A stretch of DNA of 64,000 nt, from the NCBI RefSeq assembly GCF_014636095.1, contig NZ_BMDV01000008.1, positions 1 to 64,000 on the forward strand, written 5' to 3'. Each line of letters starts with the position of its first letter. The first letter of the stretch is position 1. This DNA is from Acinetobacter modestus. GTDB taxonomy: Bacteria; Pseudomonadota; Gammaproteobacteria; Pseudomonadales; Moraxellaceae. The position numbers were made by a program, and so were the translations under genes. Of this stretch, positions 49,813 through 60,137 are shown piece by piece. The notes under the pieces were generated by a model, which worked only from the letters and a program-made list of their open reading frames with translations, was not told where the DNA came from and ran no database searches.

Positions 49813-52119
49813 CTAACTCCCTTGAACCAATCGTCGTGCGCTGATAATGCCCGGCTGCTGCTCTAAACGAGCTAAAAGACGAGACAATTGCGCCAAACCT
49901 TTCACTTCAATCAGTAACTTCATATTGGCAATCCCATCTGCCTCAGAAATCGTATTCACCTGACGAATGTTTATTTGATCTGAGAAAATCACTTGCGTGA
50001 GGTCTTTAAGTAGACCACGACGATCATAGGCTTCAACCACAATTTGCACACTCTGACCACGCGTTGGTTGCATTTCCCAATCCGCTTCAACAGCACGTTC
50101 AGGCTCTTGTGTGGTCATACGTAAATAATCTGGACAAGCAACCTTATGGATACTGACACCACGATTTAAAGTGATATAGCCCCCAATCGACTCACCATGT
50201 ACAGGTTGACAACACTGTGCAATATGCAATTCAACATTATCCAAACCGTCAATCAAAATCCCATGCGCAGATAAGGTATGGCTGGCACGTGGATTTAAGG
50301 CAGGTTTTAAGACCAGTTCAGGCTCATCTTGATCCAAGTGCATCTGACGATTTACTTGATTCATCAAGGCATGCAAACTGATATCACCGCTGACCAATGC
50401 AACTAAAATATCATCGCCAGATTTCAGATTAAAGTGAGATGAATAGTCTTTAAGATCGATACTTTTAGGGTGAATTGCTAACCGTGCCAACTCTTTATTA
50501 AGTAACTCACGCCCCACCTCAACATTCTTACTACGATCTTGTTGTCTAAACCAATGGCGTAACTTGTCACGCGCACGAGCAGTTTTGATATAACCTAAAG
50601 AGTTCACCAACCAATCACGGTTCGGTTCACGATCTTTTTTGGTTAAAATCTCAACTTGTTCACCCGTCTTCAACGTATAGGTTAATGGCACATAACGTTG
50701 ATTGACACGTGCTGCATAACACTTATTACCTACCTCAGTATGTACATGGTAAGCAAAATCTAAAACCGTTGAACCTCGTGGCAATTCTTTAATATCACCA
50801 TCACGACTAAACACATAGATTTTTTCAAAATTTTCAAAATCTTGAATTTGATCTATACCGTTTGACTCTTCATCCTCGCCATGTGGTGTGGTTTCGGTAC
50901 GCTCTTGATAATGTTCCAATACCGCACGTAAAGAATGTAGACGATGATTAAATGAATGATCGGTATTTTTTGCACCTTCTTTATAATTAAAATGCGAACA
51001 AACGCCCAGTTCGGCTTCATTATGCATTTCAAAGGTACGAATTTGTACTTCTAAAGACTTATTTTCAGCAATCACTGCTGTGTGTAATGAACGATAGCCG
51101 TTGGCTTTTGGATTGGTGACATAGTCATCAAACTGGTTCGGGATATGACGCCACAACTGATGCACAATACCTAAAGCGTGATAACAGTCTGGTACACTTT
51201 TTACCAATACACGCACTGCACGAATATCATAAAGCTGATCAAAACTCAGATTTTTGCTTTTCATTTTTCGATAAATCGAATAAATGTGCTTCACTCGTCC
51301 AGTGATTTCCGCCTGAATATGATGCATACCCAGTTCAGTCTTTAGCTTATCAATCACAAACTGAATATATTGCTCTCGCTCTAAACGTTTTTCATTCAGC
51401 AACGATGCAATTTCTTTATAACGCTCAGGTGCCAAATAACGGAAAGCGAGATCTTCTAATTCCCATTTTAGCTGTGCAATACCTAATCGATGTGCAAGTG
51501 GTGAATAGATTGTTAAAATCTCGCGTGCAACGCGTTCTTGACGTTCTTTACTTGCAGTGGCTAATTCACGTAAAGCATAAGTACGTTCAGCCAATTTGAT
51601 CAAAACGACGCGTACATCTTCTGTCACTGAAATCAGCATTTTATAAATGCCGTTTAAATGCTCACGCTGATTGTTATTAAAATGATCTTCTAAACGTTTA
51701 TTTTTTTCAATCAATTCAGAGAGCTTACCCATCGCAAGCGTGCCTTGTACAAGACCAAGTACCTGTTCGCCGAATTGTTGTTGAATATCCTCTAAAGTAA
51801 TTAAACCTTCGCGCACACTTCGATACAACACTGCCGCTGACAATGTGTCTTCATCAACATGTAAATGCGCCAAAATATCAGCCATACCAATACCTGTACT
51901 AAAGGTATTGCTACGATGATGAACCGTGGTTTCTAATTCTTTTGCCAAGGTCAGCTCTGCAACTTTTTGAAGTTGCTTTAGCTCTGCCCCATCCAAAATA
52001 TCACGCACTCGATCTAGCCAAGAGACCAGACCACTTTGCGCTTCAGCGGCATGTTCTACAGTCGTTTCCTCTGACAACTCATGGAGTCGTCCAGGTAACT
52101 GCTCACGTACTGTGACCAT
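49813..52119 (-). CDS. relA: RelA (p)ppGpp synthetase
   Basis: Product of 768 residues. N-terminal HD-like region lacks the hydrolase HD pair: where SpoT has an HDxxED signature, this protein has LYRSVREGLI, so it should be synthetase-only. Then the synthetase domain (YDIRAVRVLVKSVPDCYHALGIVHQLW, KANGYRSLHTAVI), TGS (IYVFSRDGDIKELPRGSTVLDFAYHVHTEVG), zinc-finger and ACT domains. It makes the alarmone on starved ribosomes. The only other (p)ppGpp gene, spoT, is not in this window. Confidence 0.95.
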   Translation of the reverse strand: MVTVREQLPGRLHELSEETTVEHAAEAQSGLVSWLDRVRDILDGAELKQLQKVAELTLAKELETTVHHRSNTFSTGIGMADILAHLHVDEDTLSAAVLYRSVREGLITLEDIQQQFGEQVLGLVQGTLAMGKLSELIEKNKRLEDHFNNNQREHLNGIYKMLISVTEDVRVVLIKLAERTYALRELATASKERQERVAREILTIYSPLAHRLGIAQLKWELEDLAFRYLAPERYKEIASLLNEKRLEREQYIQFVIDKLKTELGMHHIQAEITGRVKHIYSIYRKMKSKNLSFDQLYDIRAVRVLVKSVPDCYHALGIVHQLWRHIPNQFDDYVTNPKANGYRSLHTAVIAENKSLEVQIRTFEMHNEAELGVCSHFNYKEGAKNTDHSFNHRLHSLRAVLEHYQERTETTPHGEDEESNGIDQIQDFENFEKIYVFSRDGDIKELPRGSTVLDFAYHVHTEVGNKCYAARVNQRYVPLTYTLKTGEQVEILTKKDREPNRDWLVNSLGYIKTARARDKLRHWFRQQDRSKNVEVGRELLNKELARLAIHPKSIDLKDYSSHFNLKSGDDILVALVSGDISLHALMNQVNRQMHLDQDEPELVLKPALNPRASHTLSAHGILIDGLDNVELHIAQCCQPVHGESIGGYITLNRGVSIHKVACPDYLRMTTQEPERAVEADWEMQPTRGQSVQIVVEAYDRRGLLKDLTQVIFSDQINIRQVNTISEADGIANMKLLIEVKGLAQLSRLLARLEQQPGIISARRLVQGS

Positions 52120-52150
52120 ACCATTCTCCTCTGGATATGTAACTCATTCT

Positions 52151-53560
52151 CTAATCGTTTATCTCTTGGGTCTTTTCAAATTGCGCAATTTTTTCAAACA
52201 AGGCAATTGATTCAACATGCTCAGTATGGGTAAACATATCCATTACTGCCGCTTTTTTAAGTTGATAACCATATTGTGCCAGTACACCCGCATCCCTTGC
52301 CAGTGTTGATGGATTACATGAAACATAAACGATTCTTTTTGCTCCAAAATTAGGTACATATTGCATAACCTCAAACGCACCTGATCGAGGAGGATCAATT
52401 AATAATGCATCAAATCCCTGTTTTGCCCAAGAATGATGCGAAAAGTCTTTTGTTAAATCTTGTGAAAAGAACAATGCCTGAGACAATTGATTTGCTTTCG
52501 CATTCTCAGTTGCCCGTTGTACCATCTCATCACTTGCTTCAACACCAACGACCTGACCTGTCTCACCAACACAACGTGCTAAAGGTAAGGAAAAATTACC
52601 CAGTCCACAAAATAGGTCGAGCACTCTCTCCCCTTTCTGTAAATCTAGCAATTCACATGCCAAGTGAATCATCTTTGCATTTACATCACTATTTACTTGA
52701 GTAAAGTCTAAAGGTGAAAATGCAAATTTAACCGCAAACTCATCCAGACTGTAGTGCAAACGCATAGGTGCTTGAGCATCATCAACACGATGTAAACTAT
52801 CTGCGCCCTTAGGTTGCAAATACAACTGCCAATCCTTTAGTAACGCAAATTGACGTAATTGGTTGACATCCGACACATTTAATTCATCCAAGTGGCGAAT
52901 CAATAACGCTGTCTCGGTATCACCCATTGCTAATTCTATATGACCAATGTGGGCTTTGCCTGTTAGACTTTCGAGTAGTTTTCTCAACTCCACCAAACTT
53001 TCGGACAAGCGCTGATCAAGAACATGACACTGCTGAATCGGTGTTAAATGATTACTGTGATGCTCACGAAAGCCCATCACCAAACGATTTTGTTTCGCAA
53101 TATAGCGAACGCCCACTCGAGCACGACGGCGATAATCTATTTTTTCAGAGCGGATTGGATCTAACCATTGTTCTGGTTGTAAACCAGCAAAATGTTGTAA
53201 ATGTGACTTCAATACATTCTGTTTTAATAAAATCTGTTCGTCTGGATGAATATGTTGCAAGCTACAGCCACCACAGACCCCAAAATGCGGACAAATCGGA
53301 TCAACTCGCCCCACAGCCGCATCACTTTCTAGCTTAACCATATCCGCTTCTTCTAAACGCGAAGTTTGATTGCTAATCTTGGCTTGTACTGTTTCACCCA
53401 CGAGAGCATAACGAATAAAAACCTTCTTACCATGCTTTTCTTTTGGATGATCAGGATGCGTTCCATAATGCGCAATCCCTCGCCCCTCATGAGAAAAAGC
53501 TTCGATTTGAAAGGTATATGTTGGATATTGAGCTGGGCGCTGTTTCGCTTTATGTTTCAA
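52151..53560 (-). CDS. rlmD: 23S rRNA (uracil1939-C5)-methyltransferase RlmD
   Basis: Product of 469 residues. N-terminal TRAM domain ([18 protein letters not shown]), Fe-S cluster cysteines in [17 protein letters not shown]-binding [16 protein letters not shown], catalytic VDPPRSG-like ([13 protein letters not shown]) and [13 protein letters not shown]. It lies 31 bases upstream of relA on the same strand; RlmD-RelA linkage is frequent in gammaproteobacteria. Confidence 0.96.
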   Translation of the reverse strand: MKHKAKQRPAQYPTYTFQIEAFSHEGRGIAHYGTHPDHPKEKHGKKVFIRYALVGETVQAKISNQTSRLEEADMVKLESDAAVGRVDPICPHFGVCGGCSLQHIHPDEQILLKQNVLKSHLQHFAGLQPEQWLDPIRSEKIDYRRRARVGVRYIAKQNRLVMGFREHHSNHLTPIQQCHVLDQRLSESLVELRKLLESLTGKAHIGHIELAMGDTETALLIRHLDELNVSDVNQLRQFALLKDWQLYLQPKGADSLHRVDDAQAPMRLHYSLDEFAVKFAFSPLDFTQVNSDVNAKMIHLACELLDLQKGERVLDLFCGLGNFSLPLARCVGETGQVVGVEASDEMVQRATENAKANQLSQALFFSQDLTKDFSHHSWAKQGFDALLIDPPRSGAFEVMQYVPNFGAKRIVYVSCNPSTLARDAGVLAQYGYQLKKAAVMDMFTHTEHVESIALFEKIAQFEKTQEIND

Positions 53561-53569
53561 AAGATCAAC

Positions 53570-54391
53570 CTAATTTTTTGGCGCAAACGTATTTGCGGTA
53601 AATACAGTATATTGCGATGTTTGTTGCCATACCTGTAAGAATTCTGTTTGTTGCGTTTGAGTTTGTAAATAATCGATCGTGGTTTGAAGCCAATGCTGAT
53701 GATCATGTTGATTAAGCTGCCCTTTAAGCAACAACCAACGTAAATAGATCAACCATGTATTTAAAACATCACCTTCACAATAACTGCTCAGTTTTAACCA
53801 TTGTTCAGTACGTACATACTCTGGCACATGATAACCAGTCTCACCACGTTTCCCAGGTAATCCTAAAAGGCAAGCAACATCATCAAGTTTTTGAAAATTT
53901 CGACCATTAAACATTGCCATCACATCCATCAAATCGACATGACGATGGTGATAACGGTTTTGATAGTTATTGAAACGCTTTTGGTTATCAATTTCACCCT
54001 GATCAAATAAACTTGACGCAGACAAACCATGATACATGGCACGGAATAAAATCACAGGCAGATCAAATTGCGAACCATTCCAACTGATTAATGTGGGTTG
54101 CTTCTTATCAAAAATAGATAAAAATTTAGTCAACATCTCAGCTTCTGTATTTTGCTCCTGACTAAATGAAAAAAGTCGAACACCTTTTTCATCAATCCAC
54201 AAACCAGAAATACACACAATTTCATGCAAAGGTAGGCGTTGAAAATCCATACCAGATTCTTGACGGCGAATCTTCGTTAATGCTTGTTCAACATCGGCTT
54301 CAGGTAAATCAAGATGATAAAGATGAGCACCCGCCTTTAAATCGGTTAGTGTCTCAATATCAAAAACTAAAATTGGAAAACGTAAATTCAT
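53570..54391 (-). CDS. PolB-like DEDDy 3'-5' exonuclease
   Basis: Product of 273 residues from ATG 54391. Exonuclease motifs: LVFDIETLTD (ExoI, Asp and Glu), SWNGSQFDLPVI (ExoII) and a late YCEGDVLNTWLIYLR (ExoIII-type Tyr/Asp). It matches the family of stand-alone exonucleases related to the proofreading domain of DNA polymerase II. It is nine bases upstream of rlmD on the same strand. Cellular role not established. Confidence 0.86.
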   Translation of the reverse strand: MNLRFPILVFDIETLTDLKAGAHLYHLDLPEADVEQALTKIRRQESGMDFQRLPLHEIVCISGLWIDEKGVRLFSFSQEQNTEAEMLTKFLSIFDKKQPTLISWNGSQFDLPVILFRAMYHGLSASSLFDQGEIDNQKRFNNYQNRYHHRHVDLMDVMAMFNGRNFQKLDDVACLLGLPGKRGETGYHVPEYVRTEQWLKLSSYCEGDVLNTWLIYLRWLLLKGQLNQHDHQHWLQTTIDYLQTQTQQTEFLQVWQQTSQYTVFTANTFAPKN

Positions 54392-54395
54392 CTTG

Positions 54396-54482
54396 AAATC
54401 TCTTCCAATCCCTCCCAACCTCCCTTTTATAAAGGGAGGAGTTCCCCCTCTTTTTAACAGAGAGGGATTAGGGGGAGATTTT
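54396..54482. repeat. REP-like palindromic element
   Basis: An 87-base block with two hairpins, CCTCCCTTT/AAAGGGAGG (54419-54439) and CCCTCT/AGAGGG (54446-54466), enclosed by imperfect terminal inverted repeats AAATCTC..AATCCCTCC and its opposite copy ending GGGATTAGGGGGAGATTT. The pyrimidine-rich design is unlike the rest of the window and like dispersed REP/BIME elements. It separates cysM from the exonuclease gene and spans the latter's ribosome site region. Confidence 0.72.
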
Positions 54483-55404
54483 AATCTTGAACTGAAAACA
54501 GCCCTGTTGACAAATAACGATCACCTCGGTCACAGATAATGCAGACAATTACAGCATCTGGATGTTCTTCAGCAATTTTAATTGACGCCCAAACTGCACC
54601 ACCAGAAGAAGTACCTGCACTAATACCTTCAGTACGTGCTAACTTACGCATGGTTTTTTCTGCTTCGATTTGTGGAATATCAATAATTCGATCCACACGA
54701 CGACGATCAAAAATAGTTGGAAGATATTCTTCCGGCCAACGACGAATACCTGCAATGCTCGAACCATCAGATGGTTGTAAGCCCACAATTTGAATATCAG
54801 GGTTCTGTTCTTTTAAATACTTAGAGACTCCCATAATGGTTCCTGTCGTCCCCATCGAACTCACAAAGTGGGTGATTTTTCCGCCCGTTTGCTTCCAGAT
54901 CTCAGGTCCAGTTGTGAGGTAATGCGCCTCTACATTGTCTGGATTACCAAATTGATTTAGGACAAAACCTTTGCCCTCAGCCTGCATTTGTAAAGCTAAA
55001 TCGCGTGCGCCTTCCATACCTTGCTGTTGAGTCACTTCGATTAACTCAGCACCATAAGCCAACATTGCATCTTTACGTTCTTGACTCATGTTATTTGGCA
55101 TGATCAGCTTCATTTTATAACCACGCATGGCTGCAACCATGGCTAAAGCAATGCCAGTGTTACCACTAGTGGCTTCAATTAAAGTATCACCAGGTTGAAT
55201 TTGTCCACGCTTCTCTGCTTGAACAATCATGTTATAAGCAGGGCGATCTTTGACTGAGCCAGCAGGATTATTACCTTCTAATTTCGCTAATACGGTAGCT
55301 TGAGTATGACTTGCTAAACGTTGCAAACGCACTAAAGGGCTTTTACCGACATAATAGTCTAGTAAAAATTCATCTGCTAAAAAATCAGTTTGCGTATTCG
55401 TCAT
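54481..55404 (-). CDS. cysM: Cysteine synthase B
   Basis: Product of 307 residues from ATG 55404; the frame is open to 55530 but the added 42 residues have no family likeness. PLP enzyme making cysteine from O-acetylserine: Lys in NNPAGSVKDRPAYNM, phosphate-binding TSGNTGIALA, and GTTGTIMGVSKYL. The stop lies at the edge of the palindromic element. It is divergent from gacS across 149 bases. Confidence 0.95.
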   Translation of the reverse strand: MTNTQTDFLADEFLLDYYVGKSPLVRLQRLASHTQATVLAKLEGNNPAGSVKDRPAYNMIVQAEKRGQIQPGDTLIEATSGNTGIALAMVAAMRGYKMKLIMPNNMSQERKDAMLAYGAELIEVTQQQGMEGARDLALQMQAEGKGFVLNQFGNPDNVEAHYLTTGPEIWKQTGGKITHFVSSMGTTGTIMGVSKYLKEQNPDIQIVGLQPSDGSSIAGIRRWPEEYLPTIFDRRRVDRIIDIPQIEAEKTMRKLARTEGISAGTSSGGAVWASIKIAEEHPDAVIVCIICDRGDRYLSTGLFSVQD

Positions 55405-55553
55405 GATCGACACCGATATTAAGGTGGCGACTATTGTATGAAAAAATAAGAAATACTGCACCTTTTCACTATGCTTTTTATTGGCTAGCCAATACCTCTG
55501 ATTTCGGCAAAGCATGATAAGATGTTTCACAGAATGATAAATCTGACCGCGCT

Positions 55554-58364
55554 ATGTCAAATTTCAATAAAACCCTATCTAAACGCTTACGGCTCAATCA
55601 TGCTTATGGACAATTGATTGCACTTATTTTAGTGCCAATCGCCGTTCTAACAGGAGTTGGTATTTTATGGGTTCTATCTGAAACCACCAGTGCAGCAAAA
55701 CAGCAACAATATTCAGATGCTTCTGCGATTTTAGCTCGCTACCATCAAACCGCAGAAAAATTGCTGCAACTGGTACAACAGCACCCCGATCAATATGATC
55801 GCGCTCAAAACATTATGCAAAAAATGTTTGATGAGAAAAACTTACAACGCGCTGTCATTATTGATAATCAAGGGCAAACCTATCTCAGTGTTGGTTATCA
55901 AAATAATCGTTTTTGGCCAACTTTTCCAAATAACAGTAATTTTTTTGGTCCAATCGCACATAACCACAACAGCATCTATGGTGCAAAATTGGCCGGTGGT
56001 AATAACGAATCAATTTGGCTCATGATTGAATTAGACAATCAGCCACTTGAGTTAGCTCGCTATAAAATTCTATTAGCCTTGGTCGTGACTGGACTAATTA
56101 CCCTATTACTTTTATTACTCTGTTTAAACGTATTTTCAAGAATTTGGCTTGCTCCACTCTATGAAATTCGCATGCAAATGCAACGCTTAAATGCAGATAC
56201 ACTTGATCAGCATATCGTGGTGAACAGTACAGGTGAGTTACGCTTACTCCAGCGTGATATTGCCAATGTAGTCAAACGTTTACATTTTAGCTTCTTGGAG
56301 TTGAAAGAGCATACTGAACAAACAGAAGAGGATTTACGTCGTACCTTAGATACACTCGAAGTCCAAAATATTACTTATCGTCAAGCACGTGACCAAGCAA
56401 TTTCATCGAATCAATCTAAATCAGTCTTTTTAGCCAATATCAGTCATGAACTTAGAACACCTCTCAACAGTATTGACGGTTTTATTCACCTCTTACTGCG
56501 TCAGCAAAACTTAAGTAATGAACAGAATCTGTATCTTCAAACTATTCGTAAATCTTCAGCTCACCTTTTAGCACTCATTAATGATGTCCTCGATTTTTCT
56601 AAAATTGATGCAGGTAAATTAGAGCTCGAAACAGCGCCATTTGATTTGGAAGAAGCTATTTTTGATGTGATGGATATGCTTTCTCCGCTTGCAGCGCAAA
56701 AACATATCAATATGGCATTTTACTATGCTGAGAATATCCCACAGCATGTGGTTGGCGATGCCTTACGTTTTAAACAAATTCTGACCAACCTCATTTCCAA
56801 CGCCATTAAGTTCACTCCAGATGGAGAAATCATCGTTCGTGTACGCATGGAAGATGATGATATTGGACAATGCCTATTACATTTCAGCGTTCAAGATAGT
56901 GGTATTGGTCTCAGTGGTACCGACCGTAAAAAATTATTTGAATCATTCTCTCAAGGCGATGCTTCCGTTACTCGTCAATTTGGTGGTACAGGATTAGGCT
57001 TAGCGATTTCCAAACAACTTGTTCATTTGATGCATGGTCAAATTGGCTTTGAAGACAACCAAGAACGTGCCCCAACAGAAAAAGGTTCAACCTTTTGGTT
57101 TACGGCTTCATTTAAAGTGGATGAACAAGATGAATTTGTTGAGCATCCACATTTTGATCATTTACAAGTGGTCTCTTACCTTGCCCATCCTGCCACAGCG
57201 AGCGTGCTTCGTTCATATTTAGAAAACTACCGTGTCTCACATATCGAAACACAATCAATTTTGGATTTATTTAGTCGTCTGAATCATTTAAATCAGCAAG
57301 AAAATACATGGCTGATTGTCGACCACAGTGGTGATACAGAAGCACTACTCAAAGAAATTCGTCAGCGTTACCAAGGAAACTTAGCCGTTTACGGTTATCA
57401 AATGAGCCTTGAGCCGAACATGCTGAATGAATATCGTGCGCGCCCGCTCTACCAACCGTTGAGTCGTCGTGAACTAGTTCAGTTATTAGGAAATCAAGCT
57501 ATCTTCGAACCAGAACCAGAAAACTTTAATGGTCAAGGATTACATATACTTGCTGTAGACGATCATTTACCTAACTTGATTGTACTGGAAGCATTACTTG
57601 GTGAATTGAACGTCACCACTACAAAAGCGCTCAGTGGGCAGAAAGCGATTGATATCATTCAAGCACGTATACAACAAAAATTACCGCCATTTGACTTAGT
57701 CTTTATGGACATCCAAATGCCAGTGATGTCAGGAATTGATACAACACGAGCAATTCGTTCCTTAGAGTCAACTTTAGATACAGGCATGCAACTTCCGATT
57801 ATTGCACTCACTGCACATGCTCTAGCAGACGAGAAGCAAAAATTACTCAAAGTTGGTATGAATGATTACGTAACCAAACCGATTCAAATGGAACAAATCA
57901 TTCAAATCTTAACGCACTGGACAAAAAACAATTTCTCTTCTCAACCAGCAAATACGGAACAAAAACGTTCGACTGAAACGATTGATCCTCAAATTTTGAA
58001 TTGGCAACAAAGTGTTCAATTAGCAGCGAACAAAGAAGATCTAGCACAAGATCTATTGAATATGTTGATAGACAGTTTCGATACTGAACTTGCTGAAATG
58101 CAACAATTGATTGAAATGGAAGACTTCCCTCAACTGGAACATGTATTGCACCGTCTATATGGTGCTACTCGATACGTAGGAACACCGAATTTGCAACAGG
58201 TTTCTGGCGAGTTTGAACAATTCGTTTCAACCCTGCGTAAAGAACGACGTAAAGCAGACGACGGCTTTATTCGGGAAACAAATTATCGCTTTAATGAATT
58301 AAATACAGCCATTGAACAGGTGCGACAAGCCGCAAATCTCATCTTACACACCCATGACATTTAA
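55554..58364 (+). CDS. gacS: GacS/BarA hybrid sensor histidine kinase
   Basis: Product of 936 residues. Membrane segments at about 20-42 and 170-192 enclose a periplasmic sensor. HAMP follows, then HisKA with His298 (SHELRTPL), HATPase_c (NLISNAIKFT, DSGIGL, GGTGLGLAISK), a degenerate and a true receiver with Asp719 (MDIQMPVM), and a C-terminal Hpt with His866 (VLHRLYGATRYVG). This tripartite layout and the adjacent cysM mark it as GacS, which signals to GacA and small RNAs acting on CsrA. gacA is not in the window. Confidence 0.95.
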   Translation: MSNFNKTLSKRLRLNHAYGQLIALILVPIAVLTGVGILWVLSETTSAAKQQQYSDASAILARYHQTAEKLLQLVQQHPDQYDRAQNIMQKMFDEKNLQRAVIIDNQGQTYLSVGYQNNRFWPTFPNNSNFFGPIAHNHNSIYGAKLAGGNNESIWLMIELDNQPLELARYKILLALVVTGLITLLLLLLCLNVFSRIWLAPLYEIRMQMQRLNADTLDQHIVVNSTGELRLLQRDIANVVKRLHFSFLELKEHTEQTEEDLRRTLDTLEVQNITYRQARDQAISSNQSKSVFLANISHELRTPLNSIDGFIHLLLRQQNLSNEQNLYLQTIRKSSAHLLALINDVLDFSKIDAGKLELETAPFDLEEAIFDVMDMLSPLAAQKHINMAFYYAENIPQHVVGDALRFKQILTNLISNAIKFTPDGEIIVRVRMEDDDIGQCLLHFSVQDSGIGLSGTDRKKLFESFSQGDASVTRQFGGTGLGLAISKQLVHLMHGQIGFEDNQERAPTEKGSTFWFTASFKVDEQDEFVEHPHFDHLQVVSYLAHPATASVLRSYLENYRVSHIETQSILDLFSRLNHLNQQENTWLIVDHSGDTEALLKEIRQRYQGNLAVYGYQMSLEPNMLNEYRARPLYQPLSRRELVQLLGNQAIFEPEPENFNGQGLHILAVDDHLPNLIVLEALLGELNVTTTKALSGQKAIDIIQARIQQKLPPFDLVFMDIQMPVMSGIDTTRAIRSLESTLDTGMQLPIIALTAHALADEKQKLLKVGMNDYVTKPIQMEQIIQILTHWTKNNFSSQPANTEQKRSTETIDPQILNWQQSVQLAANKEDLAQDLLNMLIDSFDTELAEMQQLIEMEDFPQLEHVLHRLYGATRYVGTPNLQQVSGEFEQFVSTLRKERRKADDGFIRETNYRFNELNTAIEQVRQAANLILHTHDI

Positions 58365-58440
58365 TGTGACTGCGGTGTCATGTTTCAGGTTAAAGACTCA
58401 TGTTATGCTGCCTCAATCAAACACAATAAGAGTATGGTAA

Positions 58441-59229
58441 ATGGCACTTTTACGCGTTGAAAAGAACAATGGGATTGCAACTGTTTCCTTAAATCGACCA
58501 GATAAACGCAATGCAATGAGTTTTGCGTTATTAAAAGAACTGGTTGCAACAGCTAAAAAAATTGAGAAAGATCGTTCAATTCGTTGTGTCATCCTCACGG
58601 GTGAAGCACAGGTATTTAGTGCTGGTATCGACTTATCAGATCTAAATAATCCAAAAAATACAGCATTTGCAGCATGGGAACTGATCAAACCAGGACAAAG
58701 CTTATTTCAAAAAGCTTTTTTAATTTGGCAAAATTTGCCTATTCCTGTTATTGCAGCGATCGAAGGTTTTTGCTTTGGTGCAGGAATGCAGCTTGCACTC
58801 GCAGCGGATATTCGTATTGCGACTCCCACTACTAAAATGTCGATTATGGAAAGCCGTTGGGGCCTAGTACCTGACATGGGTTTAACACGCTCATTAAAAG
58901 GGCTGATCGGCGTTGATCTAGCCAAAGAACTAACGCTGACTGCGCGTATCTTTGACGCAGAATACGCTAAAGAAATTGGTCTAGTGACACATTTAGATCA
59001 AGATCCATTAGTCAAAGCAAACGTGATCGCCCAAGAAATCTTACAGCGCTCGCCAGATGCAATTATGGCAGCGAAACGAGTATTGGATGCAATGGAACAT
59101 CAACCTGAAAAGGCTTTACGTTTAGAAAAACTGTGGCAGCTTAAATTACTTTTAGGTAAAAACAGTAGCCTTGCACGTAAAAAAGATAAGAATCCAGAAA
59201 TTCAATTCTTGCCGCGCCAATATAAATAA
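58441..59229 (+). CDS. Enoyl-CoA hydratase/isomerase (crotonase family)
   Basis: Product of 262 residues. Crotonase fold with oxyanion motifs SAGIDLSDL and EGFCFGAGMQLALAADIRIATP, and the SRWGLVPDMGLTRSLKGLIG region. The second acidic catalytic residue region holds PDMG; the family cannot be narrowed to hydratase or isomerase by eye. It starts a plus-strand run with the two following genes 18 bases apart. Confidence 0.9.
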   Translation: MALLRVEKNNGIATVSLNRPDKRNAMSFALLKELVATAKKIEKDRSIRCVILTGEAQVFSAGIDLSDLNNPKNTAFAAWELIKPGQSLFQKAFLIWQNLPIPVIAAIEGFCFGAGMQLALAADIRIATPTTKMSIMESRWGLVPDMGLTRSLKGLIGVDLAKELTLTARIFDAEYAKEIGLVTHLDQDPLVKANVIAQEILQRSPDAIMAAKRVLDAMEHQPEKALRLEKLWQLKLLLGKNSSLARKKDKNPEIQFLPRQYK

Positions 59230-59247
59230 GCACGAGGATAAATTCAC

Positions 59248-60114
59248 ATGCATGCGAATCAACAAACACCTATCGCGTTCTTAGGTATGGGTTTAATGGG
59301 TACACGTATGGCTTCTCGACTTCTTCAAGCTGGTTATACTGTAGCTGTATGGAATCGAAGCCAACATGCATGTGAAGCACTTATTCAACAAGGTGCAACT
59401 CAGTTAGAATTAGGCAAGATTGCGAAATACCCTGTTATTTTAATATGTTTAGCGGATGATCAAGCTGTTCAAAGCGTTTTCGATCAAATCCAGCCCTATT
59501 TAAAAGCAGAGCAAGTGATTGTTGATTTTTCTAGCTTGTCGGTAACCGTGACACAACAATTGGCGCAATCTGCCCAACAGCAACAAGTGACTTGGATTGA
59601 CTCGCCTGTTTCAGGCGGGACTATCGGGGCAGAACAAGGTACATTGGTCATTTTTGCTGGTGGCGATGAACACACCATCCAAGCACTCGAGCCTATTTAT
59701 AAGGTCTTATCCCAACGTGTCACTCGTATGGGTGAAACAGGGACTGGACAAGCCACTAAAATTTGTAATCAATTAATTGTTGCCGCAAATAGCACTTTGA
59801 TCGCAGAAGCGGTTGCATTAGCGAACCAAGCAGGCGTAGATACCAACTTACTTGCCCCTGCTCTCGCGGGCGGTTTTGCAGATTCTAAACCATTTCAAAT
59901 TTTAGCTCCTCGTATGGCAACCCATACTTTCGAGCCTGTGCAATGGAAAGTGCAGACCTTATCCAAAGACCTTAATAATGCATTAAAACTTGCACATAGT
60001 TTTAACCTAAATATACCTGTTGCACAAAAAGCTCTACTACAGTTACAAGCCCACCAAGAAAACGGCTTTGCTGATAATGATTTAGCGACTATTATTCAAT
60101 ATTTAGAGCAATAA
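59248..60114 (+). CDS. GlxR/3-hydroxyisobutyrate dehydrogenase-family reductase
   Basis: Product of 288 residues. Rossmann motif FLGMGLMGTRMASRLLQAGY, DSPVSGGTIGAEQGTLVIFAGG and the catalytic Lys171 in GTGQATKICNQLIVAAN. It belongs to the beta-hydroxyacid dehydrogenase family, which includes tartronate semialdehyde reductase. The next gene is a Hyi-like isomerase, the usual GlxR partner. Confidence 0.9.
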   Translation: MHANQQTPIAFLGMGLMGTRMASRLLQAGYTVAVWNRSQHACEALIQQGATQLELGKIAKYPVILICLADDQAVQSVFDQIQPYLKAEQVIVDFSSLSVTVTQQLAQSAQQQQVTWIDSPVSGGTIGAEQGTLVIFAGGDEHTIQALEPIYKVLSQRVTRMGETGTGQATKICNQLIVAANSTLIAEAVALANQAGVDTNLLAPALAGGFADSKPFQILAPRMATHTFEPVQWKVQTLSKDLNNALKLAHSFNLNIPVAQKALLQLQAHQENGFADNDLATIIQYLEQ

Positions 60115-60137
60115 TAATTGATTGAAGGAGATTGAAT

